Part shown: positions 21,834 through 34,199 of the stretch, piece after piece
Layout: each line of letters starts with the position of its first letter
How positions within the stretch are numbered: position 1 is the stretch's first letter
DNA from: Nipponacmea schrenckii
Taxonomy: Eukaryota; Mollusca; Gastropoda; Lottiidae
Reading direction: 5' to 3'
NCBI GenBank assembly: GCA_030562195.1
Contig: CM060200.1
Coordinates: forward strand, 21,057,023-21,121,022
DNA: 64,000 nt
Made by a program: the position numbers and the translations under genes
Notes under the pieces: model-generated
The model's database searches: none
What the model was told of the DNA's origin: nothing
What the model saw: the letters and a program-made list of their open reading frames with translations, nothing else

Positions 21834-24800
21834 CTACCAAACTTGACACTTCTTCTCTGGATTCATGAAACTTGATACAGGACAACCAAATGTCTCGGCG
21901 AAATCTGGTGAATTTTGGAGAGTTCCTATCACCCTGAAAGCAATAAGAATACCTTTAGACATAACACCAAGTTAGAGGAAGCAAATTATAATCTTAAATG
22001 AACACAAATCATCCGATAGCACCATGATGTTCTTTTAAACTGGACTGGAGAAGTTAAAGTTGCAAAACACCCCATAAACCCTTCCATGCTCAATCTTAAA
22101 CACCCTAGCAATAAAGATCAATGTTTTACCTGAATTCGCCAGGACTGTGGACACCTGTTAGCACTCTACTTATAGCACTTTGTTTCCTCATGCTGGAACA
22201 CCATACCTACATTATATAATATGCATTTATTATGCATTGTTAAGCAATTTTGTTGATTTTAAATGGATCAAAATAATTATTGATGGTGGTGATTGCTTTT
22301 CAATAGATCAGGGTTACAGAAAGACACTATCTAAAAGTTACCTGTGCAAAATTTATAAAGAAAAGTTGATTCGGTGAGAAATCTAAACCTGGTAATTTTG
22401 GTTCTTCCTTTCTTTCTTGAGATACCCAGTTCCTGTATGCCTGAAATAGATATATAACCGAAACTTTACAGCATCGAACAGCGTTATTGATCAAGCACCA
22501 AAATCGCGGTTTTTGGGATACTTTAATTATCGTCACCTCCATCAGCTGGATCGGCAATATGACTTAATAATTACAGGGCTATTTTTAGGGTATGAATACC
22601 AGATAATGTAGTTCAGAAAAAGAAGTAAGAATAAAAAGCGTTCACCATGTGGGAAATTATGCTTGTTTTTCTGTTAATGCCTGTCATAGCCAGTCCTCAC
22701 CTTGAAACTCTGAGTTATAGCCCCATTATCAGCTATATTTTCACCTTGTGTATTTATACCATTGATCTGAAAGAATGGTAGCATGAACAACAACTGGTTG
22801 ACTAGCAAGATTCGCCCAGTATCCTAATACATTTTCGGTATCAAGGGCGGTTGCGTCAAATTGTACCAAAAATCAAATTTGTTTAAGATATTTTTACATA
22901 ATTTAAGTGTATTTTTTTGATCTGATTCAAATTATAGTCTCTTTTTAGCTATTTCACCGAGCCAAGGGCAATATCTATTATCAATGATCATACAAAATTT
23001 CCAAAAAGTCAGATGAAAACTGTTTTTGAGATTGAACTCGACCTTAGAGCAAGCGTCTAACGTACCGAGCCATATCGGTCTTGAAGGGAGATATAAACTA
23101 TGTATATAATCAGTGTATTGAAATCAGTTATTCAGTTCATGGATGCCTATTATGTTTTGCGATTATTCTTAATAGTTTTCATGTGAATAATCAACTAGTA
23201 AAATACAATTATTAACCTGTAAATTTGCCTCTTTAACAGTAAAATTACTGTACTGATCTATCACACATTGAGCTCTAGTTTTAAAATCTTTTACCACATC
23301 ATCAGACCACCATTGTCTTAACAAACCAGTCTTATCATATTGTCTACCTATAGAAACATAAAAACATAATGGCATTCTTCGTATATGATTGTGTCTATTA
23401 TGACGACTTTTGTGAAAGCTAACGGAAATTGCAATTATTGGTTTTCTCTGTTATCTTATGGACTTGAGAATACTTCACTTTGACCAGTCTTACCTTGATC
23501 ATCAAAACCATGAGTAATTTCATGTCCTATAACCATGCCAATTCCTCCATAATTCAAAGCTCTGTAATAATAGTAGTAACTTCAATTAGAATGATTTTGT
23601 TGATAATAAAGATCGCTATAAAGCTGCTGAAGATGGTCATGATCATAATCATGAGCATGGTTAGTATGATGAAACCAACTAGAAGCTTCGTAATATATAA
23701 TGATTATGGAAATGTTTGATTTTATTTCAGATGTCCATGATGATGATAACGATGATCATGATTATAATGATGATCATTATGAATTAAAAAACTTACTTCA
23801 GGTAATTCTTGTGATAAAATGGTGGCTGTAAAATTCCTGCTGGGAAAACTGTAAAATACAAGAGATTATCGTAATATAGTGAAAAGTTTATTTTAGAGAA
23901 GATAGAAGAAGGGCTTAAATCCTAAATTAAACTATATAGGCTTTAATCCTGAAAAACAGCTCTCCCGAAGTGTTGACGTTGATCATCCAAGTAAAGCAAA
24001 AATAAAGACTACCTTCAATTTCAAGATTTCAATTCGATAGGAAACTTTGTCCCTGTCTAATTTGGAATTGTACAGTTAAGCAATATATGTGTGATTTTAA
24101 ACTCTGTTTGTCCTATGTTAAACGAATGAAGAACTAAACATTTCACAGTCTACGAATGTATTGTTTCTTTCGGTTGTAGTACATGTATACAGGCTATTTA
24201 CCTATTTCGTTTCTTGTTGAGGAATAGTAAGCATTCACTGCTGAAGGCACCATACTCCATCTATATGTACCATAAGAAAATGATTAGTATCATTAATTTA
24301 ATTTCGATTTAAAGGAAACCTCAATACAGTAATCCTGTTCTGGTAGTTAAAGGTGTTTCACTTTAACAATCTATTATATTATAACCATATATTATCTTTA
24401 CTTCACAAAAGCAGTCTGGAATAATGGAGATACTCAGACATAGAAATCATCCCAAAACACCGATCGTATACCGAATACAGATTAAGGCATGGAGGAAATA
24501 TGGCGTATGAAGATGTGGTTTGGACACCACACATAGGATTAAAGCCACTAACAGTAGACATAATGAATACGATTTGAATGAATGTACTTACTTTGTCTTA
24601 TCGATAGGTTTCCGGAGTTCTCGGAGATCCTCGGCTACTGACTCTTGTATGAAATTAACATTATTCATAAAATATTCATTTTCCGTGATAGTATACTGAA
24701 AAAATGTATATACAAATCCACATAAATACACGTCCACATTTTCTGATAATGTTTTTCACTTACTTTTTAATCTAAGCGCCAATCTACACCCTCAACCCAA

Positions 24801-27800
24801 GAGAAATAGGTTTATATTACTTTTGCAAACAATTTAAAAGCTTGGAGACTTCGTATTAAAATCAATTTTGTTTCTGGAAATGATGTTTTTATAACCCTAC
24901 TTACGTTTTCATAAATCTCAATAAGATAGGTATTGTTCAGGATCTTTTCATCGTAACCAATTTTCTTATTCATTGCCTCAGACTAAAGTGAAGATATCAG
25001 GTAACTTATGAGTGTAAAATTCCAGATATAATTTTAACAAGATGTACTTTTTTTTTTATCCAAGTTGGGTTATGCCCCACCTACTTTTGAGATTCTCATT
25101 GACGATTTGAAAATTCAATGTCGTGAATGATTTTTTTTCTGAATTTTTCATATCATTTATGTCCTTTGTGATTAATATCGTATATTATAACCTTTTCCTT
25201 GGCAGCTTTCCTGGTTGTCTCATCCATCCAATCGTTTGAAAATAGCTGACCTTCAAAAGCTACTTTCAAATTACCAATTAATTTCAACATCTAGAAAAAA
25301 GTTATGTTGGATAGTTTTTAATCAATAAATGATTATTAAGGAGAAATAACCCCTTTAGCAGATTCGAGAGGTAGTCAATTGAGGGTCCTCTAGATTAATT
25401 AAATAGTCAAAGAGATACACGAAGTACATTTTCTTGAAATTCAGCTCTTAAACCATTATGCTGTGGTTAATGACTTGTTAAATATCGAGAATAGGACAGT
25501 TTGGTTTCCCCAACAGAAAGACTTGGATGTAAAACACTATTTTTCTTTTTCTTTTTTTAAAGTGAATATTTCAGAACTCCTGCTTTACGAGCGTTTACAC
25601 CACTATTGATACTTACATCCGCTTTGGCTGCTTCATCAAAAGCTTCTCCAACAAAAAATTTCCCTACAACTTTACCTAAGATACTATTGGATTTTCCAAC
25701 ACATTGTTTCCATCTGGCAGTTTCTACTGAAGTTCCATATAATACCTATTAAAGCAAACATAAAAATAGAGAACTCCAAACTATTGAAAATGAAAACTTT
25801 AACGTCACATTTCTAGCGCAGAAGGGCAATTTAAAAATTCTAAATGACAACTCGCTTTTTTTGCAGAAAATACCGTTAAGTCGAATTGGAACTTATGAGA
25901 GGTCAAGTATGGATACACGTGCTCGCGATACCATACATATCGTGGCATGTCGAATGGCGATATATCGAAATATCGCACCAGCACTAAACTAGACTGTAAC
26001 TTGACTTTAATATTTCTAGTTGACCAAATCTAAACATACCTTAGAATATTCCAAGTTAAGATCGCGAAATGCTTGTCCTAGTGAACTTATTCTATGTCTT
26101 ACTATTCTCCAAACACAATAGTTTACGATAGTTCTGAAATAATATGATGATTAAAGCAATACACATGTTCTTGTCTTTAACCTATAACATGATTGTCACT
26201 AATCCAATCCGAACTTCCTTGTTCCTTGAATATCATTTATATTCATATGAAGCATATTATTTTTATCCTGCACAAACTTAGTAATGAAATTCAAACAACA
26301 TATTTACACTCTATAGAAATATTAGCCAATCTAAAGATATAATTTGGAACAATTAATAATAAAAGATTTACTCTAGTCCATGTGACTAAATGTGACTGAA
26401 GATTGAGTCTCCAGAAATAAAATCTCCATTACATTCTACTTATGTTTATATCTACGCCAACAATGTAAAAATGTTACCTGTTGGGAGTATTAGAAAGCAA
26501 TGAAAACAATTTATCGAAATATGGTGGTGAATAATTAATGATCTCTTCGTCTTCTGTAATATCTATTTGTATTTTAGGTGATGACAGTATAGACGTGGTA
26601 TAACCTAACCAATCAAACTGAAAAAAGTAGGATCCACGGTTCCAGGTTATTTAGTATAAAAGTAGTTATTTTTAAAGATAATGGCCTTTTAATAATTGAT
26701 ACATTTACATATTAAATTTAAAAATATAATATCATAGTTTCAAAAAGAAAGGGTAGAGATATTACACTACTGTATTTAAAAAGAATAAAGAGGCCCCTAC
26801 AGGAGGGGATGGCGCATGACCCGCAAAAAAAAGATCTGGCATGGCTTTGGCCCCCACTTTCAAATTTTGGGGGTTTTGTTGATTTTACATTTTAGTTGTT
26901 GCACGTAGTCCAAGAATTCCCTCTTATAATTCAAGTCATCTTCAAGTCAAGATATCCCTCAATTATAAACTCATTACCTCTGAATAATTTTGAGCAAGTT
27001 GAGCTATGGTCATTTTATTATATAATTTTTCACTATCTCTTCTTTCTTCTGATGGTACACTTATCTGTAAATGAATAATAGTCCATTGAATAACATTGAA
27101 AATAAAACAGATTTAAATATTTAAATCATGAATGTGGATGAAAATAGAAGAAAGGAAATGTGTCTTGTATTTAGCTGTAAATTGTACGAGACATTCTGCT
27201 AATGTGAACGATCTGGGTCGCAAAAACGAGACTCGAAATACAGAATTACAGATTGGCAATCATGTACATTAGTAGCAACAAATGATGAAGCAACTAGTTT
27301 ATCATTTATAAATCAGTAAGTTCTTCCTAATGAAAAGTAGTGTAGTGTGTTTTGAATTAATAGTGTTTATCAATTTTACTTACATTGGCAACCAATATTT
27401 CAAAATCTACCATGTCCCTCATGTCTTGTTCTGCTACTATTTTATCAGCACCCAACATAGTTGCAACTTGCACAGCAAGATTTTCATAGGCCATGATCAT
27501 TGAATCATTCCGTTCTTTCAGATAATATTTCTGTCCTGGCATACCTAGGGACGGCTGATCTAGCTATAAAAAAAGATAGATCTATTCACAGATATTAATT
27601 AAAAAAAAATATTAACAGTTAGAGTCATATAAATTCGTCTTAAGACTTTCTTAGGCTAAATAAACACAAAGTTTGATTTGTAAATGGATTAATTCGGGTT
27701 CCAAAAAACCAAATCATCTTGATTTGATGCATTAACTCCATGTGTGGACAAAAAAATATTCTGCAGACAAGATTGTTTTATGTCCGTCTACTTATTTCCC

Positions 27801-30800
27801 CTTTTTGTTTTTTAAAACATATCCATATTCCATCTAGATTTAGATTTTGTTGTCTAAAATTGTAATTTTTTCAGATGTGCGGGAAATATTAAGGGGTTTA
27901 AACGGTGGGAAAATAAATGTGATAGTTGTTTTCAAATCGACTGCTAATAGTGCTAATGTATATTCAAATAATATACATTAGCACTATTATCAGTCGACTT
28001 GCAAAAATCTCAAATTGTTTTTTCCGGTAGCTTTGACATATAATATTCTTTTTTTTTATCAAACGTTTGTCGATTGAGTTGTTTCAACTTAATTGACAAA
28101 CATTTGATGAAAAAAAGACTTAAAAAAGGGGGGGGGGCATGTTTTCCCGGTAGCCTAGCCTAGCCTGTCCACACGCACCTGTGATTGGTGCCAGTAGTCG
28201 ACTTTTGATCTGCCTACAAAAACACGTTTCGAGCAAATATCAAAAATTATATAGTGTTTCTAAGACGCATAGAAACAAGATATCTGGAAAAAGTGGTAGG
28301 CGCGTAATCATAGAAGTGATCATATTAGAACAAGTTGAGTGAGTCGTAATATAGGTGCAGATAGTCATAAAGGGAGTTAACACAAAATTGGGAAATTTCG
28401 ATGTAACCAAAGTTGGATATCAGGTATGAAAATGAGGGTATAAACGTAAACATTTTTACATTCCAAAACTCGCCATTTATTAATTCCTTTTGTATACATA
28501 AAAGACATATACATAGAAATAGAAAGTTAAATACCTAGTTTGGGGTATTTCTGAACGAATAATGCAATTTTCGTGTTTTTTTACTACTTTTGATAAGTAT
28601 TTACATATAATCCAGACCAAAATCAATCCTCCAAAAAAAGCTTATCGTGGCCTATACACCATTTTCAAATGAAAATTGTACTTACATATAAAATATTTTT
28701 ATCAATATTCTTCATGTCGGTATAAACTGACAATGATATTAGAGGCCAGTTATTATATTTGGCTAAGGTCACCAACAGATTTTTAAGGTCAAACCCAGTA
28801 TCTGACCATGAGGACATCAAAACTGGCCATCCACCAATTTTCGGTATGAAATCATCTAGGGGTTTGGTACCAAGGGACTCTATCGTTTCTAAAATTGAAT
28901 TAAGAATCTAGAATTAATTAAATAGTGCAAAAAAATACTGAGTGTATTGTTTTGTTGGAAAAATATGATTAAAACGAGGTTAAGAATTCGGAGCAAAAAC
29001 AATTTGAGGTAAATTAGGCCAATGCATCACTTTTGAAGCGACGATCAAACTTATTCAGATTATTAAGTAAACCAAAAAACCTTACCTATATCCAAACAAG
29101 ATCTGTATAATCGTTTAGCTTTCTTTGCAGGTTCAATATCTGCTTCCGTTTCTTTGTTCTCCAATGCATCTAAAAAACACGTCATATAATCTTCAGAATA
29201 CAAAACAAATATGACATTCTAATAAGCCCTCTTTGACGTTGTTCATTTTTTTAGTACACCTTCACAGGTGAAAGAGGTTTTGACAACAATTATATGTAAT
29301 ATTAACAGTAGCCTACTGTAGGACAAATAGTACTTGCCCAATTATCTAGTGGAGTACAGAGTGTGTATTAATTTCGAAACCTCGTTGTTTTGAGTTATCA
29401 ATCTAAATGATAAATTTGAAACATGCTTAGAAGCGTTTTTAAGCATTACTTTTATGTATATCGTTTGATATAGAAATTCTATTCTTTAGTCATGGCATCT
29501 GGTAAGTCAAACTGATGAATATATACTTTTATTGACCAATTTTCAGACTTTTATATCCATTCTCAGAGTACTATCCCTTTACAATAATTAATATATCTAA
29601 GTATAAGTAAATTGATGTATGACTTACTCTTCAGAATAACGTTTACATCATCAGCAACTAAATTAAAGCTGCTGTACGCTGATTTATCTTCGGGTATAAC
29701 ATTTGTCTTCTTCCACGTTCCACAAGCAAATTCATAGAAATTATCGCATGGTTTAATTTTATAGTCTATAGCATCATGTATTCTACTAGCTGGAAATAAA
29801 GAACACCGATAGAACAACGTTGAGAAATAATGAATTCCAAATCAACTTGCTGTATTTGTATGCTAAAGCAAGCGGCGTATTCAGAACTACCTTAACTTCT
29901 AACACTATTCCTAGTTTTAAGATCGTGTCAGGAAAACGTAGCCTGGTTCCTTGATCTAACATAGGATATACATACACCTCGTTATTGTTTTGTAAATATT
30001 GTAGTGATTTACTTGCTTTACTTGTATGCTAAACCAAACCGCGTATTTTAGAAACGAACTAAATTTCTAACACTATTCCAAGCTCTAAAATCGTTTCATG
30101 AATACATAGCCTGTTTCCTTGACCCATTAACAAAGGACAAAATACACCTCGGTATTCTCTTGTAAATATTGTAGTGATTTACTTGCTATACTTTAGGGCT
30201 AAATTAAGCCGCGTATTTTAGAAACGAACTTAACTTCTAACACTATTCCAAGCTCTAAAATCGTTTCGAGAATACGTGGCCTCTTTCCTTAACCCATTAA
30301 CAAAGGACAAAATACACCTCGGTATTCTCTTGTAAATATTGTAGTGATTTACTTGCTATACTTTCAGGCTAAACTAAGCCGCGTATTCTAGAAACGATCT
30401 TAACTTCTAACACTGTTCTAAGCTTTAAGATCGTTTCGAGAATATTTAGCCTGATTTTTTGATCCATTAATAAAGAATAGACATTCACCTCGGTATTGTT
30501 TTCTAAATATTGTAGTGATTTGCTGGCTTAAATTCGTCACTTCTGTATCTATTCAACTGTCGTGAATAAACCGATATCAAAGACGACACTGACGACCGCG
30601 TCCAGGTTCTGCCACTTTCCGACGTAAACAGTTTCCAAAGTCTCCAAACTATATTTAGTTTGAACGATGTTCAGTAATAATGAAATAGGTATAGATAGAT
30701 AAACCAGGGGGGACGACGGAAATATAAACCTACTTACCAACTCGAACACAGTCCGTAGTGGTACAAAGCTGTTGATCAGTTATCTGCTTATCAGGTGATT

Positions 30801-31422
30801 CTTCAGCTGCAAAATTATATATCAAATATCCTTTAGTGCCTTAATGCAAAAAATCAACCGTAAAGTTTTAAAAACGTAGGCTTCAAATGACATTTGTTGT
30901 CATTTTGGTGTATAGATTTCAGATTTAATTTTTTCCAAGAAACCGTGATTGTGCAAAAAGAATAAGTGTACGACATAGACAAAAGATGGTCCGAATACTT
31001 TTGAATTAAATATCTTACACATTGGTGGTCGTTCCTGCCTTTGCATTGCTAAAGCCACGATTAAGCCAATAGCGACAATCACTATCAAAGCCAACAACAA
31101 CATTAAACATTTCTCCAATTTACTTCTTCTGCTACACCAACCACCTTCTTCAAATCTGGAAATAAGACCAATTTTTACTTCCCATATCGTTAACAGAAAA
31201 TTGGTATAGGCTGAAGAAAGTGGGAAATCATATCACATTCAGTTTCTGTCGAACCTGTGTATCACTTAATTCATTGCATTGTGTCGTTACACTCGTCAGA
31301 CTATCGCTCGTCACGACCATGGCATAAAAAAAAATATTTTTGTCTCACTTGATTTCCTCTGTAGATACCAGAACTGTTTTGCTTCCGGTAAAAGCTGTTC
31401 CATTTTTGGTAGGTTCGTTCAT
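21834..31422 (-). CDS. Neprilysin/endothelin-converting-enzyme-type zinc metallopeptidase (family M13), 22 coding exons, intact
   Basis: Type II membrane ectopeptidase that cleaves peptide hormones. Exons, 5' to 3': 31422-31349, 31155-31019, 30806-30738, 29789-29628, 29169-29086, 28888-28686, 27563-27384, 27064-26978, 26617-26478, 26133-26040, 25745-25617, 25290-25192, 24982-24905, 24695-24592, 24260-24202, 23848-23797, 23561-23494, 23347-23217, 22766-22701, 22440-22342, 22206-22130, 21933-21834. All junctions are GT-AG, phases agree, and the 2,292 nt give 763 residues plus TAG. Cytoplasmic head 1-40; membrane anchor about 41-62; M13 N-domain with CTTTDC (85-90) and [11 protein letters not shown] (107-117); substrate-binding NAYY (556-559); zinc motif HEITH (597-601); ENIAD (659-663, third ligand Glu659); C-terminal CQVW (760-763). 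Length matches the family. The ATG follows a TTTTCCAG acceptor at 31441, so a non-coding 5' exon may exist. NEP versus ECE subtype is unresolved. Confidence 0.96.
22795..23025 (+). mobile_element. Decayed copy of the ~160-bp module repeat in an M13 intron
   Basis: It begins GACTAGCAAGATTCGCCCAG, like the left edges at 15653 and 33163, and contains CCAAGGGCAATA and CAGATGAAAACTGTTT. It lies in the intron between the exon encoding the ENIAD motif and the one before it. Confidence 0.6.
27937..27997. repeat. Hairpin, 28-bp arms with a 5-nt loop
   Basis: 27937-27964 and 27970-27997 are reverse complements with one mismatch (27 of 28), in an M13 intron. The stem is shorter than a typical animal pre-miRNA; it may be a degenerate MITE. 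Confidence 0.8.
28048..28118. repeat. Second intronic hairpin, ~33-bp imperfect arms
   Basis: CTTTTTTTTTATCAAACG...GAGTTG pairs with CAACTTAATTGACAAAC...AAAAAG, with a very short loop and few mismatches. It lies 50 bp from the hairpin at 27937, in the same intron. A G run follows (28128-28137). Confidence 0.7.
29500..29580 (-). mobile_element. One-ended remnant of the TTAA MITE family
   Basis: Contains GATGAATATATAC and ACTATCCCTTTA, matching the right end of the element at 20519-20833 in the same orientation. It ends 48 bp before exon 4 of the M13 gene. Confidence 0.6.
29844..30540 (+). repeat. Four tandem copies of a ~170-bp unit in an M13 intron
   Basis: Unit starts at about 29844, 30011, 30181 and 30351, with a broken end near 30521. 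Conserved words are GCGTATT, AACTTCTAACACTATTCC, ATCGTTTC and TAAATATTGTAGTGATTT. Copies 2-4 are closest to each other. The array lies in the intron between coding exons 3 and 4. Confidence 0.9.
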
Positions 31423-31499
31423 TGTGAAGTTGGAAAAGTACTGGAAAATAATGAAGAAGAAACCGTCACCCGATGATCTCTACGTTAGATAAATATTGA

Positions 31500-31872
31500 A
31501 AAATGAAATGAAATTGATGGAGTTTTACGTCCTACTTTTCTGCACCTTCTGGGCTAATGAAGACGGGCAACGCCATGCAGTGTGCAATGAGGGAAATTTT
31601 GCCAGGACAGCGGCATTAGCCTACTCTTTTTGCGATTTCCAACTGTCGAGGGATCTTTAACGAGCACACCCTGTAGCACACGGGGCCTCCTTTTACTGTC
31701 CCATCAGAACGACTAGACGCTTTTTCCATGTCAGTCCCTCTGACCTGCATCACTGACAAGGGGAAACCGGGCTGAAAAATCCGAAAGTTCATCTCGACCT
31801 TTGTCGGGATTGAACCCTGGACCTTCAGGTTAGTGAGCAAGCGTCTAACCCACTGAGCCACCGCGGCTCCCA
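31500..31872 (-). mobile_element. Full-length tRNA-headed SINE
   Basis: Minus-strand head GGGAGCCGCGGTGGCTCAGTGG, A box at 31850-31860, B box GGTTCAATCCC at 31806-31816. The body runs CAGTGATGCAGG, GATCCCTCGACAG, CAAAATTTCCCTCATTGC. The end is GGACGTAAAACTCC followed by ATTTCATTTC repeats. A decayed relative lies at 53090-53292. It inserted 60 bp upstream of the predicted 5' splice acceptor of the M13 gene, so it may sit in its first intron or promoter. Confidence 0.8.
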
Positions 31873-31874
31873 AA

Positions 31875-33160
31875 TATTGAATTGAAAAAACTTAAAAACT
31901 TTAAAGGTAGGAAAATATCATGTTCCCATTCTTCTGAATTTCTATGTAACTATCATTCACGAAGTACCTTTCTTTTCTAGTACCTTTCCAAATCGTGTTA
32001 CATTCGTGCACCATGAGAAAATGAAATAAATATAGCATTTTACTTTCGCAATACATGTATATTCTGAACATTTCACAACACTAAATGGGGTCAAGAAAGA
32101 AACTACACAGAAAACGATAAAAGAATTCTTTCGAGGTAATTCCAATCCTTTATGAGTCAAAAAAGATTTCTAAATGCATTGTAAAGAAAGGATATTTCTA
32201 AGGAGAAGGACAAGCGTTGATCCATACAACGTGTGTCACTTACGTGAAATTAGCATTAAAAGTGTTGTAACCTAGACTAATGCCTTCAAACGTTGAGTTA
32301 ATAAAAATCAGAAATAGTATATCTATATTTCTAATCCTTCTTTATGTACGTCATCTTTTGCAAATCAATTGTAGAAAATAAGATGGAAAACATTATATAG
32401 TTTGCCTAGATAGCATATTTACAGACTCAAGACTCATTCAAGCACAAGATAAGCTATATGTAGATAAAAACACAGATCAACAGATTTCCTATTTTGCAAG
32501 CAATCAAAAGAAACAAGATAAAAGTGTCTTACCGTACAGTAAATGTGATTTTGAACGTGTATGTCCCTACCACTGAACCTTTCGATCGTGCTTGGATTAT
32601 AATTGAAACCTATTTCAATAGGGGTCAGTTGTAATGTACACACTTGTATCACCCGCTTAAATTTAAGACCTGTGTGTTTGAGCCATACTAAATGTAGAAT
32701 AGTCTCATATTGTTTTCGTGTTTCATTGGAAATTTGCGTTAGTAATTTGCTGAATTAAATTTAAAATATACACCAAACTCAATAGAAAGTTTTATTCAAA
32801 ATCGTTTTACCATTACTGCGTTTTGTCCTGCTCAGTGGGTTTCTGCACTAAATTTGGTTGTAGATCTGATTACGTTTGAATTAGTGTTTATTTCTGTGCG
32901 GTATAGAAATTGTCAGAATTATTCGTTCTCCTCCAACTTAAATCACACACGGGGTCATACGCTAAGCAATTTGTCTATGTGAAAAGTAATGTTCTCATAC
33001 AGATTACATATTTATTATTATTATGCAGTTTTACTTTCGTTCATCATAACAAAGCAAAAGTATTAAACATAACAGTTTTGTTGATATGTTTGATGTAATA
33101 GGATGTAAATATGATACCCAGATAATGTCTTTTAATGTCTTTTGATCTCACGTTTTAACA
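31875..33160. other. Non-coding stretch upstream of the M13 gene
   Basis: No exon, RNA gene or named repeat is recognised. The promoter of the M13 gene may lie here or nearer, but no distinctive motif is seen. The small open frames at 31957-32160, 32434-32652 and 32910-33098 lack domains. Confidence 0.5.
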
Positions 33161-33162
33161 AG

Positions 33163-34195
33163 TGTTTGCCTAGCAAGATACGCACACTTATAAATATATT
33201 TTCTGTTTTAACACAGGCAGGAACTCCAACATTATTTAGGTCTTATCCAAGTTCTCATCAATATAAATGTTCACACCAAATTTGATTCAAATCAGATGAA
33301 ACTTAGTCTCAATTGTATTGACTAGCTAATTTTCACTAGTTTGGACTAAGTCAAGGGCAATAACTCAAATATAGTTTCAAAAATAGTAAATATTGAACTT
33401 GTTCAAGATCTCACCAATAAAAATGATCACATCAAATTCATTCAAATCAGATGAAAACTGTATTGTCTATCGCAATCACGAGCCAATTTCGCAGTGTTTG
33501 ACTAAGTCAAGTGCAACAACTCAAAAACAGTCAAAAAATCGTCAATTTCGTACTTGACCAAGATCTCAACTTCAATGATCACACCATATTTCATTCAAAT
33601 CAGATGAAAACTGTTGTCACTGTGGTGTTCACAAGTCGACGCAATTTGATTTAGTCAAGGGCAATAACTCAAAAAACGTTCACCAAAAAATCGTCACTAT
33701 CAAATTCTTTTAAGATCTCATCAATATAAATGATGACACAAAATTTCATTCAGATCCAATGGAAATTGTGATCTCTATCGCGTTCACAAGCCAATTTTGA
33801 CGGGTTTTTAAGTAAGTCAAGTGCAATAACTCTCATCAATATAAATGATCACAGTAAGCTTCATTCAAATCCAATGAAAAATGTAGTCTCTACAGCGTTT
33901 ACAGGCCAATTTTGACGCGTTTTGGCTAAATCAAGGGCAATAACTCAAAAAATGTTCATCGGAAAATCACCATTTTCAAACCTGTCCGAGAACTCTTCAA
34001 TATAAATAATCATAGCAAGTTTCATTCAAATTCATTGAAAACTGTTGTCTCTATTGCGTTCATGGGCCAATTTTGACGCATTTTGACTAAGTCAAGTGCA
34101 ATTACTTATAAACCGTTCTTCGAAAAATGGCCAATTTCGAATTTGTCCGAGATCTCATCAATATAAATGATCACAGCAAGTTTCATTCAATTATT
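33163..34195 (+). mobile_element. Dispersed repeat of ~160-bp modules, copy 2
   Basis: Left edge GTTTGCCTAGCAAGATACGC, then about six modules with ATCTCATCAATATAAATG, ATTCAAATCAGATGAAAAC, CGTTCACAAGCCAATTTTGA and AAGTCAAGGGCAATAACTCA. The last module is cut at about 34195 without the GGACGGAC-rich end seen in copy 3. The orientation matches copy 1. Confidence 0.75.
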
Positions 34196-34199
34196 TCAA

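Noticed and set aside
22180..23719. Plus-strand frames of 65-79 codons
   Set aside because: They are antisense shadows of M13 exons and of an intronic ATGATGATC-rich tract.
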